A DNA stretch of 6,429 nucleotides from Pseudomonas sp. BGr12 (GTDB lineage: Bacteria > Pseudomonadota > Gammaproteobacteria > Pseudomonadales > Pseudomonadaceae). A program made the position numbers and the translations under genes. Location: contig NZ_JALRNF010000076.1 in NCBI RefSeq assembly GCF_030272895.1, positions 1-6,429 on the forward strand. Direction: 5' to 3'. Shown here in pieces: positions 1 through 5,829 of this stretch; within the stretch, counting starts at the first letter, position 1; the number at the start of each line of letters is the position of its first letter. A model generated the notes under the pieces. That model made no database searches and had not been told where the DNA came from. It worked only from the letters and a program-made list of their open reading frames with translations.

Positions 1-107
1 GGAGGGGGTGGCGATGGGTTGTCACGGCCCCCCCTGTGTTTTCCTTGGCTCTCGGTGGGGGGGCCCCGCCCGCCCCACGTGTGGGGGGGGGTGGGCCCCG
101 CGATCGC
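1..107. repeat. Degraded or mis-sequenced REP palindrome downstream of emrB
   Basis: This stretch has no credible gene. Bases 80-104 align without gaps to the right half of the intact REP at 5186-5210 with 20 of 25 matches, and four of the five differences change the base to G. The left half (about 56-79) matches the opposite arm with one deletion and one insertion. Very long runs are present: seven C at 28-34, seven G at 57-63 and nine G at 83-91. This is a REP in the usual place, immediately after the emrB stop, but its sequence is either degenerate or unreliable. Bases 1-55 contain nothing recognisable. If the palindrome is intact in the real genome it would lie at the 3' end of the efflux operon transcript. 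Confidence 0.55.
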
Positions 108-1637
108 TTAGTGCCCCGCCGAAGCAGGCCCGGCCTTGGCCGCAAACGGCGGCTTGGCCAGCCACACCAGCACAATCAGCCCGGCAAACACCCAGCCCAT
201 CAGGGTGAAGTAATCCACCGTCGACATCATGTACGCCTGACTGCCGAGCATCCGCTCCAGTTGCGCATAAGACTGCCCGTTCGCCCCGCCCAGCTGGTTG
301 AGCGCCTCGCGGGTGGCGGGCTCGTAGGTGCTGATGCTTTCGCTGAGGTAGGCGTGGTGCTGGTCGGCGCGGCGGATCCAGATCCAGGTGGTCAGCGACG
401 CGGCGAAGCTGCCGCCCAGGGTCCGCAGGAAGGTGGCCAGCCCCGAGCCGTCGGCGATCTGATGAGGCGGCAGGTCCGAGAGCAGGATGCTCAAGGTCGG
501 CATGAAAAACAGCGCCACACCGATGCCCATGAACAACTGCACCAGGGCGATGTGCTGGAAGTCCACCTCAGTGGTGAAGCCTGCGCGCATGAAGCAACTG
601 GTGCCGATGGCCAGGAACGCCACCCCGGCCAGCACGCGCAGGTCGAACTTGTGCGCGTACTTGCCGACGAACGGCGACATCAATACCGGCAACAAGCCGA
701 TCGGCGCCACCGCCAGGCCAGACCAGGTGGCGGTGTAGCCCATCTGGGTCTGCAGCCATTGCGGCAGGATCAGGTTGATCCCGAAAAAGCCCGCGTAACC
801 CAGGACCAGCACAATGGTGCCGATGCGAAAGTTGCGGTGCACGAACAGCCGCAGGTTGACCACCGGGTGCTTGTCGGTCAGCTCCCAGATGATGAAGATC
901 GCCAGGAACACCAGCGATACCAGGCTGCCGACAACGATAAAGCCCGACTCGAACCAGTCCAGGTCGTTGCCCTTGTCCAGCACGATCTGCAAGGCGCCGA
1001 CCCCGATGATCAGGGTCAGCAGGCCGATGTAGTCCATCGGCTGGCGGCTGGTACTGACCGGCCGGTTGCGCATCTGCTGGCGTACCACGGCGGCGGCGAA
1101 CAGGCCGATCGGTATGTTGATGAAGAAGATCCACGGCCAACTGTAGCTATCGGTGATCCAGCCACCGAGGATCGGCCCGGCGATCGGCGCCACCACCGTG
1201 ACCATCGCCAGCAAGGCCAGGGCCATGCCGCGCTTGGCCGGCGGGTAGACGGCGATCAGCAGGGTCTGGGTCATCGGGTACAGGGGGCCGGCGACAATGC
1301 CCTGCAATACCCGAAAGCCCACCAGTTCCGGCATCGAGCGGGCAATACCGCAGAGAAACGAGGCCAGCACGAACAGCAGCGTGGCCCAGAGGAACAGTTT
1401 CACCTCGCCGAAGCGTCGGCTCAGCCAGCCGGTCAGCGGCAAGGCAATGGCGTTGCTCACGGCGAACGAAGTGATGACCCAGGTGCCCTGCTCCACGCTC
1501 ACGCCCAGGTTGCCGGCGATGGTCGGCAAGGCGACGTTGGCGATGGTGGTGTCGAGCACCTGCATGAAGGTCGCCAGTGACAGGCCGATGGTGGTCAGCA
1601 GCAGGCTCGGCGGGCTGAACGAAGCGTTGTTGCTCAT
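108..1637 (-). CDS. emrB: EmrB-type MFS multidrug transporter (DHA2 family, 14 TM)
   Basis: This is the inner-membrane, proton-driven drug exporter of a tripartite pump, in the DHA2 branch of the major facilitator superfamily. The 509-residue length is normal for EmrB. The protein has an N-terminal TM with the family motif around D29 (LDTTIANVALPTIAG, 28-42), MFS motif A at G70-K80 (GWLSRRFGEVK), motif B around R109-G117 (RVLQGIVAG) and antiporter motif C near 150-160 (APIAGPILGGW). A conserved EmrB segment, LDKGNDLDWF, lies at 220-229. A hydrophilic loop at about 421-470 precedes the last TM at about 475-494. The ATG overlaps the emrA stop as ATGA, and no strong Shine-Dalgarno precedes it, so translation is probably coupled to emrA. 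The substrate cannot be told from sequence; hydrophobic drugs, fatty acids or uncouplers are usual for the family. No outer-membrane partner gene lies in the window, so a TolC-like channel encoded elsewhere is inferred. Confidence 0.92.
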   Translation of the reverse strand: MSNNASFSPPSLLLTTIGLSLATFMQVLDTTIANVALPTIAGNLGVSVEQGTWVITSFAVSNAIALPLTGWLSRRFGEVKLFLWATLLFVLASFLCGIARSMPELVGFRVLQGIVAGPLYPMTQTLLIAVYPPAKRGMALALLAMVTVVAPIAGPILGGWITDSYSWPWIFFINIPIGLFAAAVVRQQMRNRPVSTSRQPMDYIGLLTLIIGVGALQIVLDKGNDLDWFESGFIVVGSLVSLVFLAIFIIWELTDKHPVVNLRLFVHRNFRIGTIVLVLGYAGFFGINLILPQWLQTQMGYTATWSGLAVAPIGLLPVLMSPFVGKYAHKFDLRVLAGVAFLAIGTSCFMRAGFTTEVDFQHIALVQLFMGIGVALFFMPTLSILLSDLPPHQIADGSGLATFLRTLGGSFAASLTTWIWIRRADQHHAYLSESISTYEPATREALNQLGGANGQSYAQLERMLGSQAYMMSTVDYFTLMGWVFAGLIVLVWLAKPPFAAKAGPASAGH

Positions 1638-2830
1638 CGCTGCGCCGTCTTGCCGGAGCCTGCGCTGTTGTCATGGATCAGCCGGGCGATCAGGGTGTCG
1701 GCTTCGACCAGTTGACGGTCGTACACGCCGGTGGCGAACGAGGCTTTCTGCGGCGGCACCTGGGCCAGGACCGGGCCGCTCTGGTCATGCAGGTCGACCG
1801 TCACCTGGGTCGACAGGCCGATGCGCAGCGGGTGCGCGGCCAGTTGTTGGGCATTGATATGGATGCGTACCGGCACCCGCTGGACGATCTTGATCCAGTT
1901 GCCAGTGGCGTTCTGCGCCGGCAACAGGGCAAAGGCGCTGCCGGTACCGGCGCCCAGGCTGTCGATGCTGCCGCTGTACTTGACCTCGCTGCCGTACAGG
2001 TCGGCGACGATGTCCACCGGCTGGCCGATGCGCATGTGGCGCAGCTGGGTTTCCTTGAAGTTGGCATCGATCCACAGCTGGTCCAGGGGAATCACCGCCA
2101 TGGTCGCGGTGCCGGGCTGCAGGCGCTGGCCCAGTTGCACGGTGCGCTTGGCCACGTGGCCGGTGACCGGCGCCACCAGGGTGGTGCGGGCAGATGCCAG
2201 GTAGGCCTGGCGCAGCTCGGCGGCGGCGGCCATGACTTCCGGGTGGGAGGACACCACGGTGTCATCCACCAGCGCAGTGGTGGTGTTGAGCTGCTGCCTG
2301 GCATTGTTCAGGGCGCTCTGGGCCGACGCCAGGTCGTCACGGGCGTGGGACAGCTCCTCCTGGGAGATCGCCCCGCCTGCGGCGAGGGTCTTGCGCCGGT
2401 TGTAGTTGTCCTGGGCCTTGGTCAGCTCGGCCTGACGGGCGGCCACCTGGGCCTTCATGCCGTCGACGTTGCTGTACAGCCCGCGCACCTGGCGCACCGA
2501 GCGGGCCAGCTTGGCCTCGGCCGCCTGCAGGCCGACTTCGGCGTCGCTGGGGTCGAACTCGAGCAGCACCTGGCCTTCGTGGACCAGATCGCCATCGTCG
2601 GCACCGATACTGACCACGGTGCCGGTGACCTGCGGGGTGATTTCCACCACGTTACCGTTGACGTAGGCATCGTCGGTCTCTTCGCTCCAGCGCCCGTAGA
2701 GCTCATGCCAGCCCCACACCGCGGCGGCGCCGACGGCGATCAGCAGCGCCAGGCCCAGCAGCCAGGTCTTGCGCTTGCGGGTGTTTTCGAGGTCCTGGAC
2801 CGTTTCGACGTTGTCGCTTGTCGTGCTCAT
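1634..2830 (-). CDS. emrA: EmrA/HlyD-type membrane fusion (periplasmic adaptor) protein
   Basis: This is the periplasmic adaptor linking the EmrB transporter to an outer-membrane channel. The 398-residue protein has a short cytoplasmic N-terminus and one TM at about 22-41. The EmrA hallmark TDDAYVNGNVVEITPQVTG follows at 52-70 and opens the barrel-sandwich (biotinyl-lipoyl-like) domain. An alpha-helical hairpin rich in Ala, Gln and Arg spans about 98-215. The second half of the lipoyl domain (LVAPVTGHVAKRTVQLGQRL, 218-237) is followed by the beta-barrel signature LWIDANFKETQL (252-263). The start overlaps the stop of the MarR gene as ATGA and has a strong Shine-Dalgarno, AGGTGG, four bases upstream. 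The C-terminus overlaps emrB by four bases. The order regulator, adaptor, transporter is the E. coli emrRAB arrangement, so co-transcription and one pump complex are expected. Confidence 0.93.
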   Translation of the reverse strand: MSTTSDNVETVQDLENTRKRKTWLLGLALLIAVGAAAVWGWHELYGRWSEETDDAYVNGNVVEITPQVTGTVVSIGADDGDLVHEGQVLLEFDPSDAEVGLQAAEAKLARSVRQVRGLYSNVDGMKAQVAARQAELTKAQDNYNRRKTLAAGGAISQEELSHARDDLASAQSALNNARQQLNTTTALVDDTVVSSHPEVMAAAAELRQAYLASARTTLVAPVTGHVAKRTVQLGQRLQPGTATMAVIPLDQLWIDANFKETQLRHMRIGQPVDIVADLYGSEVKYSGSIDSLGAGTGSAFALLPAQNATGNWIKIVQRVPVRIHINAQQLAAHPLRIGLSTQVTVDLHDQSGPVLAQVPPQKASFATGVYDRQLVEADTLIARLIHDNSAGSGKTAQR

Positions 2831-3300
2831 TTGCCACCTACCCGCTGGATCGTCAGGGCGTCGCCTGCGGCAAGCAGGACCTTGGTCAGCAAGCTTTCCA
2901 GGGTCGCCAGTTCGTCTGCGGCCAGCACCCCCACCAACTCGTTCATCGCCGCCGCACCGATCTGCGGCAACTGGTCGGCGAGCTTCTGCCCCTGCTCCGT
3001 CAGGCCCAGGCGCACCTGGCGGCGGTCATCCGCGCAGCGCCGGCGCACGATCAGCTCTTTTTGCTCCAGGCGATCGAGCATGCGCGTCATCGAGCCGCTG
3101 TCCAGGGACAGGAAGCGGCACAGCTCGGCAGGCGTATCGACCCCGTACTGGGCGGCGATGATCAGCACCTTGAACTGCGCGGCGGTGACGCCGGAGTCCT
3201 GCAGGTGGCTGTCGAGAATGCGGTCCTTGACCAACGCGGCACGGGCCAGCAACAGGCCGATGTTGCAGGTCTGGAAGTTTTCGGGGGAGTAATGCGGCAT
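2827..3300 (-). CDS. MarR-family transcriptional regulator of the emrAB operon
   Basis: This is a 157-residue winged-helix repressor of the MarR family, of usual length. The DNA-binding part runs from about residue 55 to 102: helix-turn-helix PAELCRFLSLDSGSMTRMLD (57-76), then the wing DDRRQVRLGLTEQG (91-104), which has the family's conserved D-x-R and LT. N- and C-terminal helices (about 10-33 and 105-148) would form the dimer interface. It is the first gene of an operon with emrA and emrB, and a palindrome overlaps its own promoter, so it most likely represses itself and the pump until a ligand binds. It has three cysteines (C12, C61, C89). C12 lies in the first helix, roughly where OhrR-type members carry their redox cysteine, but nothing else shows OhrR identity. 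The ATG at 3300 has only a weak, distant AGG upstream. Confidence 0.9.
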   Translation of the reverse strand: MPHYSPENFQTCNIGLLLARAALVKDRILDSHLQDSGVTAAQFKVLIIAAQYGVDTPAELCRFLSLDSGSMTRMLDRLEQKELIVRRRCADDRRQVRLGLTEQGQKLADQLPQIGAAAMNELVGVLAADELATLESLLTKVLLAAGDALTIQRVGGK

Positions 3301-3318
3301 GGAACGAGATACCTGCTC

Positions 3319-3347
3319 AGGCAGTAAGTAACATAATGTTACTGCCT
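3319..3347. promoter_or_regulatory. Palindromic operator for the MarR-family regulator
   Basis: Bases 3328-3342 (GTAACATAATGTTAC) form a perfect 7-1-7 palindrome. They are nested inside a second perfect 9-base inverted repeat, AGGCAGTAA (3319-3327) and TTACTGCCT (3339-3347). The size and dyad symmetry are typical of MarR-family sites. It lies 19-47 bases upstream of the regulator's start codon and covers the predicted -10, so binding would block RNA polymerase. Assignment to this regulator is inferred from position. Confidence 0.7.
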
Positions 3348-3363
3348 AGACAGCTAACGTCAA
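3336..3363 (-). promoter_or_regulatory. Sigma-70 promoter of the marR-emrA-emrB operon
   Basis: On the minus strand a -35 TTGACG (3358-3363, five of six to consensus) is followed after 16 bases by a -10 TAACAT (3336-3341, four of six). An AT-rich tract upstream (about 3367-3390) could act as an UP element. The -10 lies inside the operator palindrome. The predicted start is near 3329, giving a leader of about 30 bases. Confidence 0.6.
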
Positions 3364-3395
3364 GCCATTAATTAGCATGCTTATTATTTGCCGAT

Positions 3396-3418
3396 AAAAA
3401 AGGGCTGCCTCGCAACCC
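3396..3418 (-). terminator. Rho-independent terminator downstream of miaE
   Basis: Read on the minus strand, GGGTTGC - GAG - GCAGCCC makes a seven-pair stem (one G-U) with a three-base loop, followed directly by six T (3396-3401). It lies about 98 bases past the miaE stop and just upstream of the efflux operon promoter, so it would insulate that operon from miaE transcription. Confidence 0.7.
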
Positions 3419-3430
3419 ATCGTCGATTAC

Positions 3431-3505
3431 CTGTAGGAGCGGGCTTGCCCCCGCGATTGCGATCGGTCAATCACATCGCATCGCGGGGCAAGCCCGCTCC
3501 TACAG
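3431..3505. repeat. REP doublet (inverted pair, REPIN-like)
   Basis: Two REP sequences face each other: the arm at 3431-3456 is the reverse complement of the arm at 3481-3505 apart from one extra C. The 24 bases between them are not repeated. The core GCGGGCTTGCCCC is the common pseudomonad REP core; the tip here reads TAGGAGC instead of the TGGGAGC seen at 5188-5194. The doublet begins 11 bases past the miaE stop and could fold at the 3' end of that mRNA. It has no T tract of its own. Confidence 0.88.
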
Positions 3506-3515
3506 ACGCCTCGAT

Positions 3516-4121
3516 TCAGGCCGGGATACCGCTATGGAAGCGGAACTCTTCATCCGGGCTGCTGATCAGCTCAGCCTCGACCGCCCTGACCTTCTCCACC
3601 ACCCGCTCGATATCCGCCGCTTCACCATATTGATGGGCCAGCTTCAGGTAACCCTGGTAGTGCCGGGCCTCGCTCTTGAGCAGGCCGTGGTAGAACTTGC
3701 CGAGCTCTTCGTCCAGGTGCGGCACCAGCGCGGCAAAGCGCTCGCAGCTGCGCGCCTCGATGAAAGCGCCGACCACCAGGGTGTCGACCAGCTTGACCGG
3801 CTCATGGGCGCGCACCACACGGCGCAGCCCCGAGGCGTAGCGCCCGGCTGAAACCGGGCGCAGGGCGATCTTGCGCCGCTTCATCAGGCGCAGCACCTGC
3901 TCGTGGTGCACCAGCTCCTCACGGGCCAGGCGCGACATCATGTTGATCAGGTCCAGGTGCGTGTTGTACTTGGCCATCAGGCTCAGCGCGGTGCTGGCGG
4001 CCTTGAACTCGCAGTTCTTGTGATCGATCAGCAGGGTTTCCTGGTCGGCAAGGGCCGCCTGGACCCAGGCATCGGGAGTACGGCAACCAAGGAACGCATC
4101 GATTTCGGGAATTAGGTGCAT
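3516..4121 (-). CDS. miaE: tRNA-(2-methylthio-N6-isopentenyl-A37) hydroxylase MiaE
   Basis: MiaE is a cytoplasmic diiron mono-oxygenase that uses O2 to hydroxylate the isopentenyl group of ms2i6A37 in tRNAs reading U-initial codons. With the start chosen here it is 201 residues. The ferritin-like ligand set is visible: E38 (NCEFKA), E69 and H72 in EELVHHE, E122 (FIEARSCERF), and E151 and H154 in SEARHYQGY. The final ExxH segment and the surrounding helices are characteristic of the family. An upstream ATG at 4151 would add ten residues (MPLPCLFCEP) unlike the family N-terminus, and it would fall at the predicted transcription start, so the ATG at 4121 with GTGAG just upstream is preferred. 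The gene is monocistronic, divergent from the universal stress gene, and followed by a REP pair and a terminator. Confidence 0.93.
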   Translation of the reverse strand: MHLIPEIDAFLGCRTPDAWVQAALADQETLLIDHKNCEFKAASTALSLMAKYNTHLDLINMMSRLAREELVHHEQVLRLMKRRKIALRPVSAGRYASGLRRVVRAHEPVKLVDTLVVGAFIEARSCERFAALVPHLDEELGKFYHGLLKSEARHYQGYLKLAHQYGEAADIERVVEKVRAVEAELISSPDEEFRFHSGIPA

Positions 4122-4159
4122 AGGCTCACAAAACAGGCAGGGCAACGGCAAGACCGGCG

Positions 4160-4165
4160 ATTATA
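4160..4165 (-). promoter_or_regulatory. Consensus -10 (TATAAT) of the miaE promoter
   Basis: The minus strand reads TATAAT at 4160-4165, a perfect -10. The predicted start is near 4153, giving a leader of about 31 bases to the ATG at 4121. No good -35 exists at 16-18 bases (best three of six), so the promoter may need an activator or an UP-type contact. The Anr box centre lies about 52 bases upstream of this start. Confidence 0.5.
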
Positions 4166-4198
4166 CCGGCAGCGGCGGCGATCACCAGTGAACTATGC

Positions 4199-4212
4199 TT
4201 GATACATATCAA
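4199..4212. promoter_or_regulatory. Perfect Anr/FNR box (TTGAT-N4-ATCAA)
   Basis: The sequence TTGATACATATCAA matches every conserved base of the FNR/Anr consensus. Its centre at 4205.5 is 41.5 bases from a start at 4247, which is just where the -10 TATAGT (4236-4241) would place transcription of the universal stress gene. This is the classic class II activation geometry for oxygen-sensing CRP/FNR regulators. Confidence 0.8.
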
Positions 4213-4235
4213 CGCCCATTGCACTTGGCGCCGAC

Positions 4236-4241
4236 TATAGT
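4236..4241 (+). promoter_or_regulatory. -10 element of the universal stress gene promoter
   Basis: TATAGT at 4236-4241 is a five-of-six -10. No recognisable -35 precedes it at normal spacing, as expected for an activator-dependent promoter where Anr at -41.5 replaces the -35 contact. The predicted start is 4247-4248, and the leader is about 33 bases. Confidence 0.6.
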
Positions 4242-4280
4242 CAGACATCGGTCGCCATTTCTGATAGGGAGTTCACGCTC

Positions 4281-5144
4281 ATGCAAGCCGTTCGCAGCAT
4301 CCTGGTGGTACTCGACCCCGAACATGCCCACAGCCGCGCCCTGACCCGGGCCAAACTGATCGCCGGCGCCACTGGCGCCCGCCTGCACCTGTTGATGTGC
4401 GACAAGAAACACGACCACAGCGCCCTGCTCAGCCTGCTTGCCAGCCAGTTGCGCGATGACGGGTTCGTCAATGTGACTCACGAGCAGGCCTGGCACGACA
4501 CCTTGCACGAATCGATCATCGACGTGCAGCAAGCCGAAGGGTGCGAGCTGGTGATCAAGGAGCACCGCCCGGACAACCCGCTGAAAAAGGCCCTGCTCAC
4601 GCCCAGCGACTGGAAGCTGCTGCGCCAGTGCCCCTGCGCGGTGCTGATGGTCAAGACCGAACGCCCTTGGGCCGGTGGAGTGATCCTTGCCGCCGTGGAC
4701 GTCGGCAACCACGACGAAGCGCACCGCCTGCTGCACAAGAACATCATCGACCACGGTTATGAGATCGCCAACCTGGCCAAGGGCGACCTGCACGTGATCA
4801 GCGCCCATCCGTCACCGATGTTGTCGGCGGCCGATCCGGTCTATCAATTGAAAGAAACCATCGAACAGAAGTATCGCGAGGAGTGCGCAGCGTTCCAGGC
4901 CGAGTTCGATATCAAGGATGAACGCCTGCACGTCGCCGAAGGCCCGGCGGATGTGCTGATCCCCTACACCGCCAACAAGTACGATGCGGTAGTGACGGTG
5001 ATCGGCACGGTAGCCCGCACCGGGATTTCCGGGGCGCTGATCGGCAATACCGCCGAGGTGGTGCTCGACTCGCTGGAAAGCGATGTGCTGGTGCTCAAGA
5101 GCGAGGAAGCGCGGGTGCATCTGACTGAGCTGGCGCAAGGCTAA
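4281..5144 (+). CDS. Tandem-domain universal stress protein (UspE-like)
   Basis: This is a cytoplasmic stress protein made of two Usp domains in tandem, about residues 1-126 and 133-275; 287 residues is right for the UspE type. Domain 1 opens with VRSILVVLDPEHAHSRALTRA and ends PCAVLMVK (118-125), but it lacks the glycine-rich nucleotide motif. Domain 2 opens GGVILAAVDVGNHDEAHRLL (132-151) and carries the recognisable motif GTVARTGISGALIGNTAEVV (242-261). In that motif the second glycine of the G-2x-G-9x-G(S/T) pattern is alanine (A245), and N257 replaces the Ser/Thr, so ATP binding may be altered or absent. AGGGAG at 4266-4271 is the Shine-Dalgarno, nine bases from ATG. The Anr box upstream suggests induction at low oxygen; several P. 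aeruginosa usp genes are known to be controlled this way. Its exact biochemical role is not known. Confidence 0.9.
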   Translation: MQAVRSILVVLDPEHAHSRALTRAKLIAGATGARLHLLMCDKKHDHSALLSLLASQLRDDGFVNVTHEQAWHDTLHESIIDVQQAEGCELVIKEHRPDNPLKKALLTPSDWKLLRQCPCAVLMVKTERPWAGGVILAAVDVGNHDEAHRLLHKNIIDHGYEIANLAKGDLHVISAHPSPMLSAADPVYQLKETIEQKYREECAAFQAEFDIKDERLHVAEGPADVLIPYTANKYDAVVTVIGTVARTGISGALIGNTAEVVLDSLESDVLVLKSEEARVHLTELAQG

Positions 5145-5151
5145 GCAGCTG

Positions 5152-5210
5152 ATCGCGGGGCAAGCCCGCTCCCACAGGTGACCACTGTGGGAGCGGGCTT
5201 GCCCCGCGAT
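5152..5210. repeat. Perfect REP hairpin between convergent genes
   Basis: The arm at 5152-5177 and the arm at 5185-5210 are perfect reverse complements over 26 bases, with a seven-base loop (GTGACCA). The sequence is the standard pseudomonad REP. It starts 7 bases past the usp stop and ends 11 bases before the DUF1289 stop on the other strand. It would therefore lie in both 3' ends and could stabilise or end both transcripts, although neither side has a T tract. Confidence 0.93.
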
Positions 5211-5221
5211 GCATTCACCGC

Positions 5222-5689
5222 CTAACCCAGGGCATCCCTGAGAAACCCCGGCGCGATGTAGCGCTGGTAGTGGGCCTCGGAGAGCAGGAAGAACTCCCGG
5301 TCGATGGCATCGCGCACCTGGGGCAGTTCCCAGTCGCGAAACTCCGGCAACAACACCATCCCGTAGGCCTCCAGGTCGCGGATCACCCGTGCCCCGCGGG
5401 CGATCAACTGGTAGGCCCAGCAGTATTCGGACTGATGCGGCACGAAGCGGATCTTGCGCTGCTCCAGCTGCTGGCGCAGCAGGCTGGCATCAAAGACCTC
5501 GAGTTTGGCCACCATGACCTGCACCAGCAAATGCTCCAGACGCAGCCACACCGCACGTTTTTCATCGTCGTTGTAGCCGTTCCAGTTGATCACTTCATGG
5601 TGGAAACGCTTGCAGCCGCGGCACACCAAGTCCCCGTAAACCGTGGAGCAGAGGCCAACACAAGGCGTTTTAATTGACTGATTGGACAT
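5222..5689 (-). CDS. DUF1289 family protein with four-cysteine motif
   Basis: This is a 155-residue cytoplasmic protein of unknown function. The N-terminal third is a DUF1289 domain: TPCVGLC (C10, C14) and CRGC (C23, C26), then KRFHHEVINWNGYNDDEKRA (27-46). The four cysteines form a C-x3-C-x8-C-x2-C pattern that suggests metal binding (zinc or an iron-sulfur cluster), but no reaction is known. The remaining roughly 100 residues (about 50-155), rich in charged and aromatic residues, extend beyond the usual short DUF1289 proteins and are not recognised. The ATG is forced because the next Met is residue 59, inside the protein. Its upstream sequence is a run of T (TTTTTTTC) with no Shine-Dalgarno, so initiation is unusual and probably weak. 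It is convergent with the usp gene and divergent from acnB; a similar order is remembered from P. aeruginosa. Confidence 0.85.
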   Translation of the reverse strand: MSNQSIKTPCVGLCSTVYGDLVCRGCKRFHHEVINWNGYNDDEKRAVWLRLEHLLVQVMVAKLEVFDASLLRQQLEQRKIRFVPHQSEYCWAYQLIARGARVIRDLEAYGMVLLPEFRDWELPQVRDAIDREFFLLSEAHYQRYIAPGFLRDALG

Positions 5690-5725
5690 GAAAAAAATGG
5701 CAGTTGGGCGATGGAACAGCCTGTC

Positions 5726-5754
5726 ATGTTAGCCCTTTGTCTAACGGGGGTCAC
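5726..5754 (-). promoter_or_regulatory. Candidate promoter of the DUF1289 gene
   Basis: On the minus strand, GTGACC (5749-5754, four of six to the -35) and TAACAT (5726-5731, four of six to the -10) are 17 bases apart. The predicted start is near 5719, leaving a leader of about 30 bases to the ATG at 5689. The match is moderate; no better candidate was seen. Confidence 0.35.
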
Positions 5755-5777
5755 CCGCTAAAGTCATCAAGCGCGCC

Positions 5778-5806
5778 TTACCTTAATCCAGTTTTTACCG
5801 TAGAAT
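5778..5806 (+). promoter_or_regulatory. Candidate acnB promoter with GC-rich discriminator
   Basis: TAGAAT (5801-5806, five of six) follows TTACCT (5778-5783, three of six) after 17 bases. The stretch between the -10 and the predicted start near 5813 is CATCCCGCC, a GC-rich discriminator of the kind linked to growth-rate or ppGpp control. The start lies at a small GCCTT-TTT-AAGGC palindrome (5813-5825). A start here gives acnB a leader of about 280 bases. Confidence 0.5.
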
Positions 5807-5829
5807 CATCCCGCCTTTTTAAGGCAGCA

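Noticed and set aside
36..1580. Long plus-strand open frame of over 500 codons opposite emrB
   Set aside because: It is antisense to a clear transporter. Its translation is Gln/His/Arg/Gly-rich with no domain, as expected for a mirror frame of a GC-biased gene.
1673..3292. Long plus-strand open frame of over 500 codons opposite emrA and the MarR gene
   Set aside because: It spans two well-supported genes on the other strand, has no family features and no ribosome site.
3431..3505. CRISPR-like repeats
   Set aside because: The units are inverted REP sequences, not direct repeats with regular spacers.
3534..4115. Plus-strand frames opposite miaE
   Set aside because: They are mirror frames of a gene with an intact set of diiron ligands.
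4122..4151. Ten-residue upstream extension of MiaE from an ATG at 4151
   Set aside because: The extension does not resemble family N-termini and would begin at the predicted transcription start. The ATG at 4121 is better.
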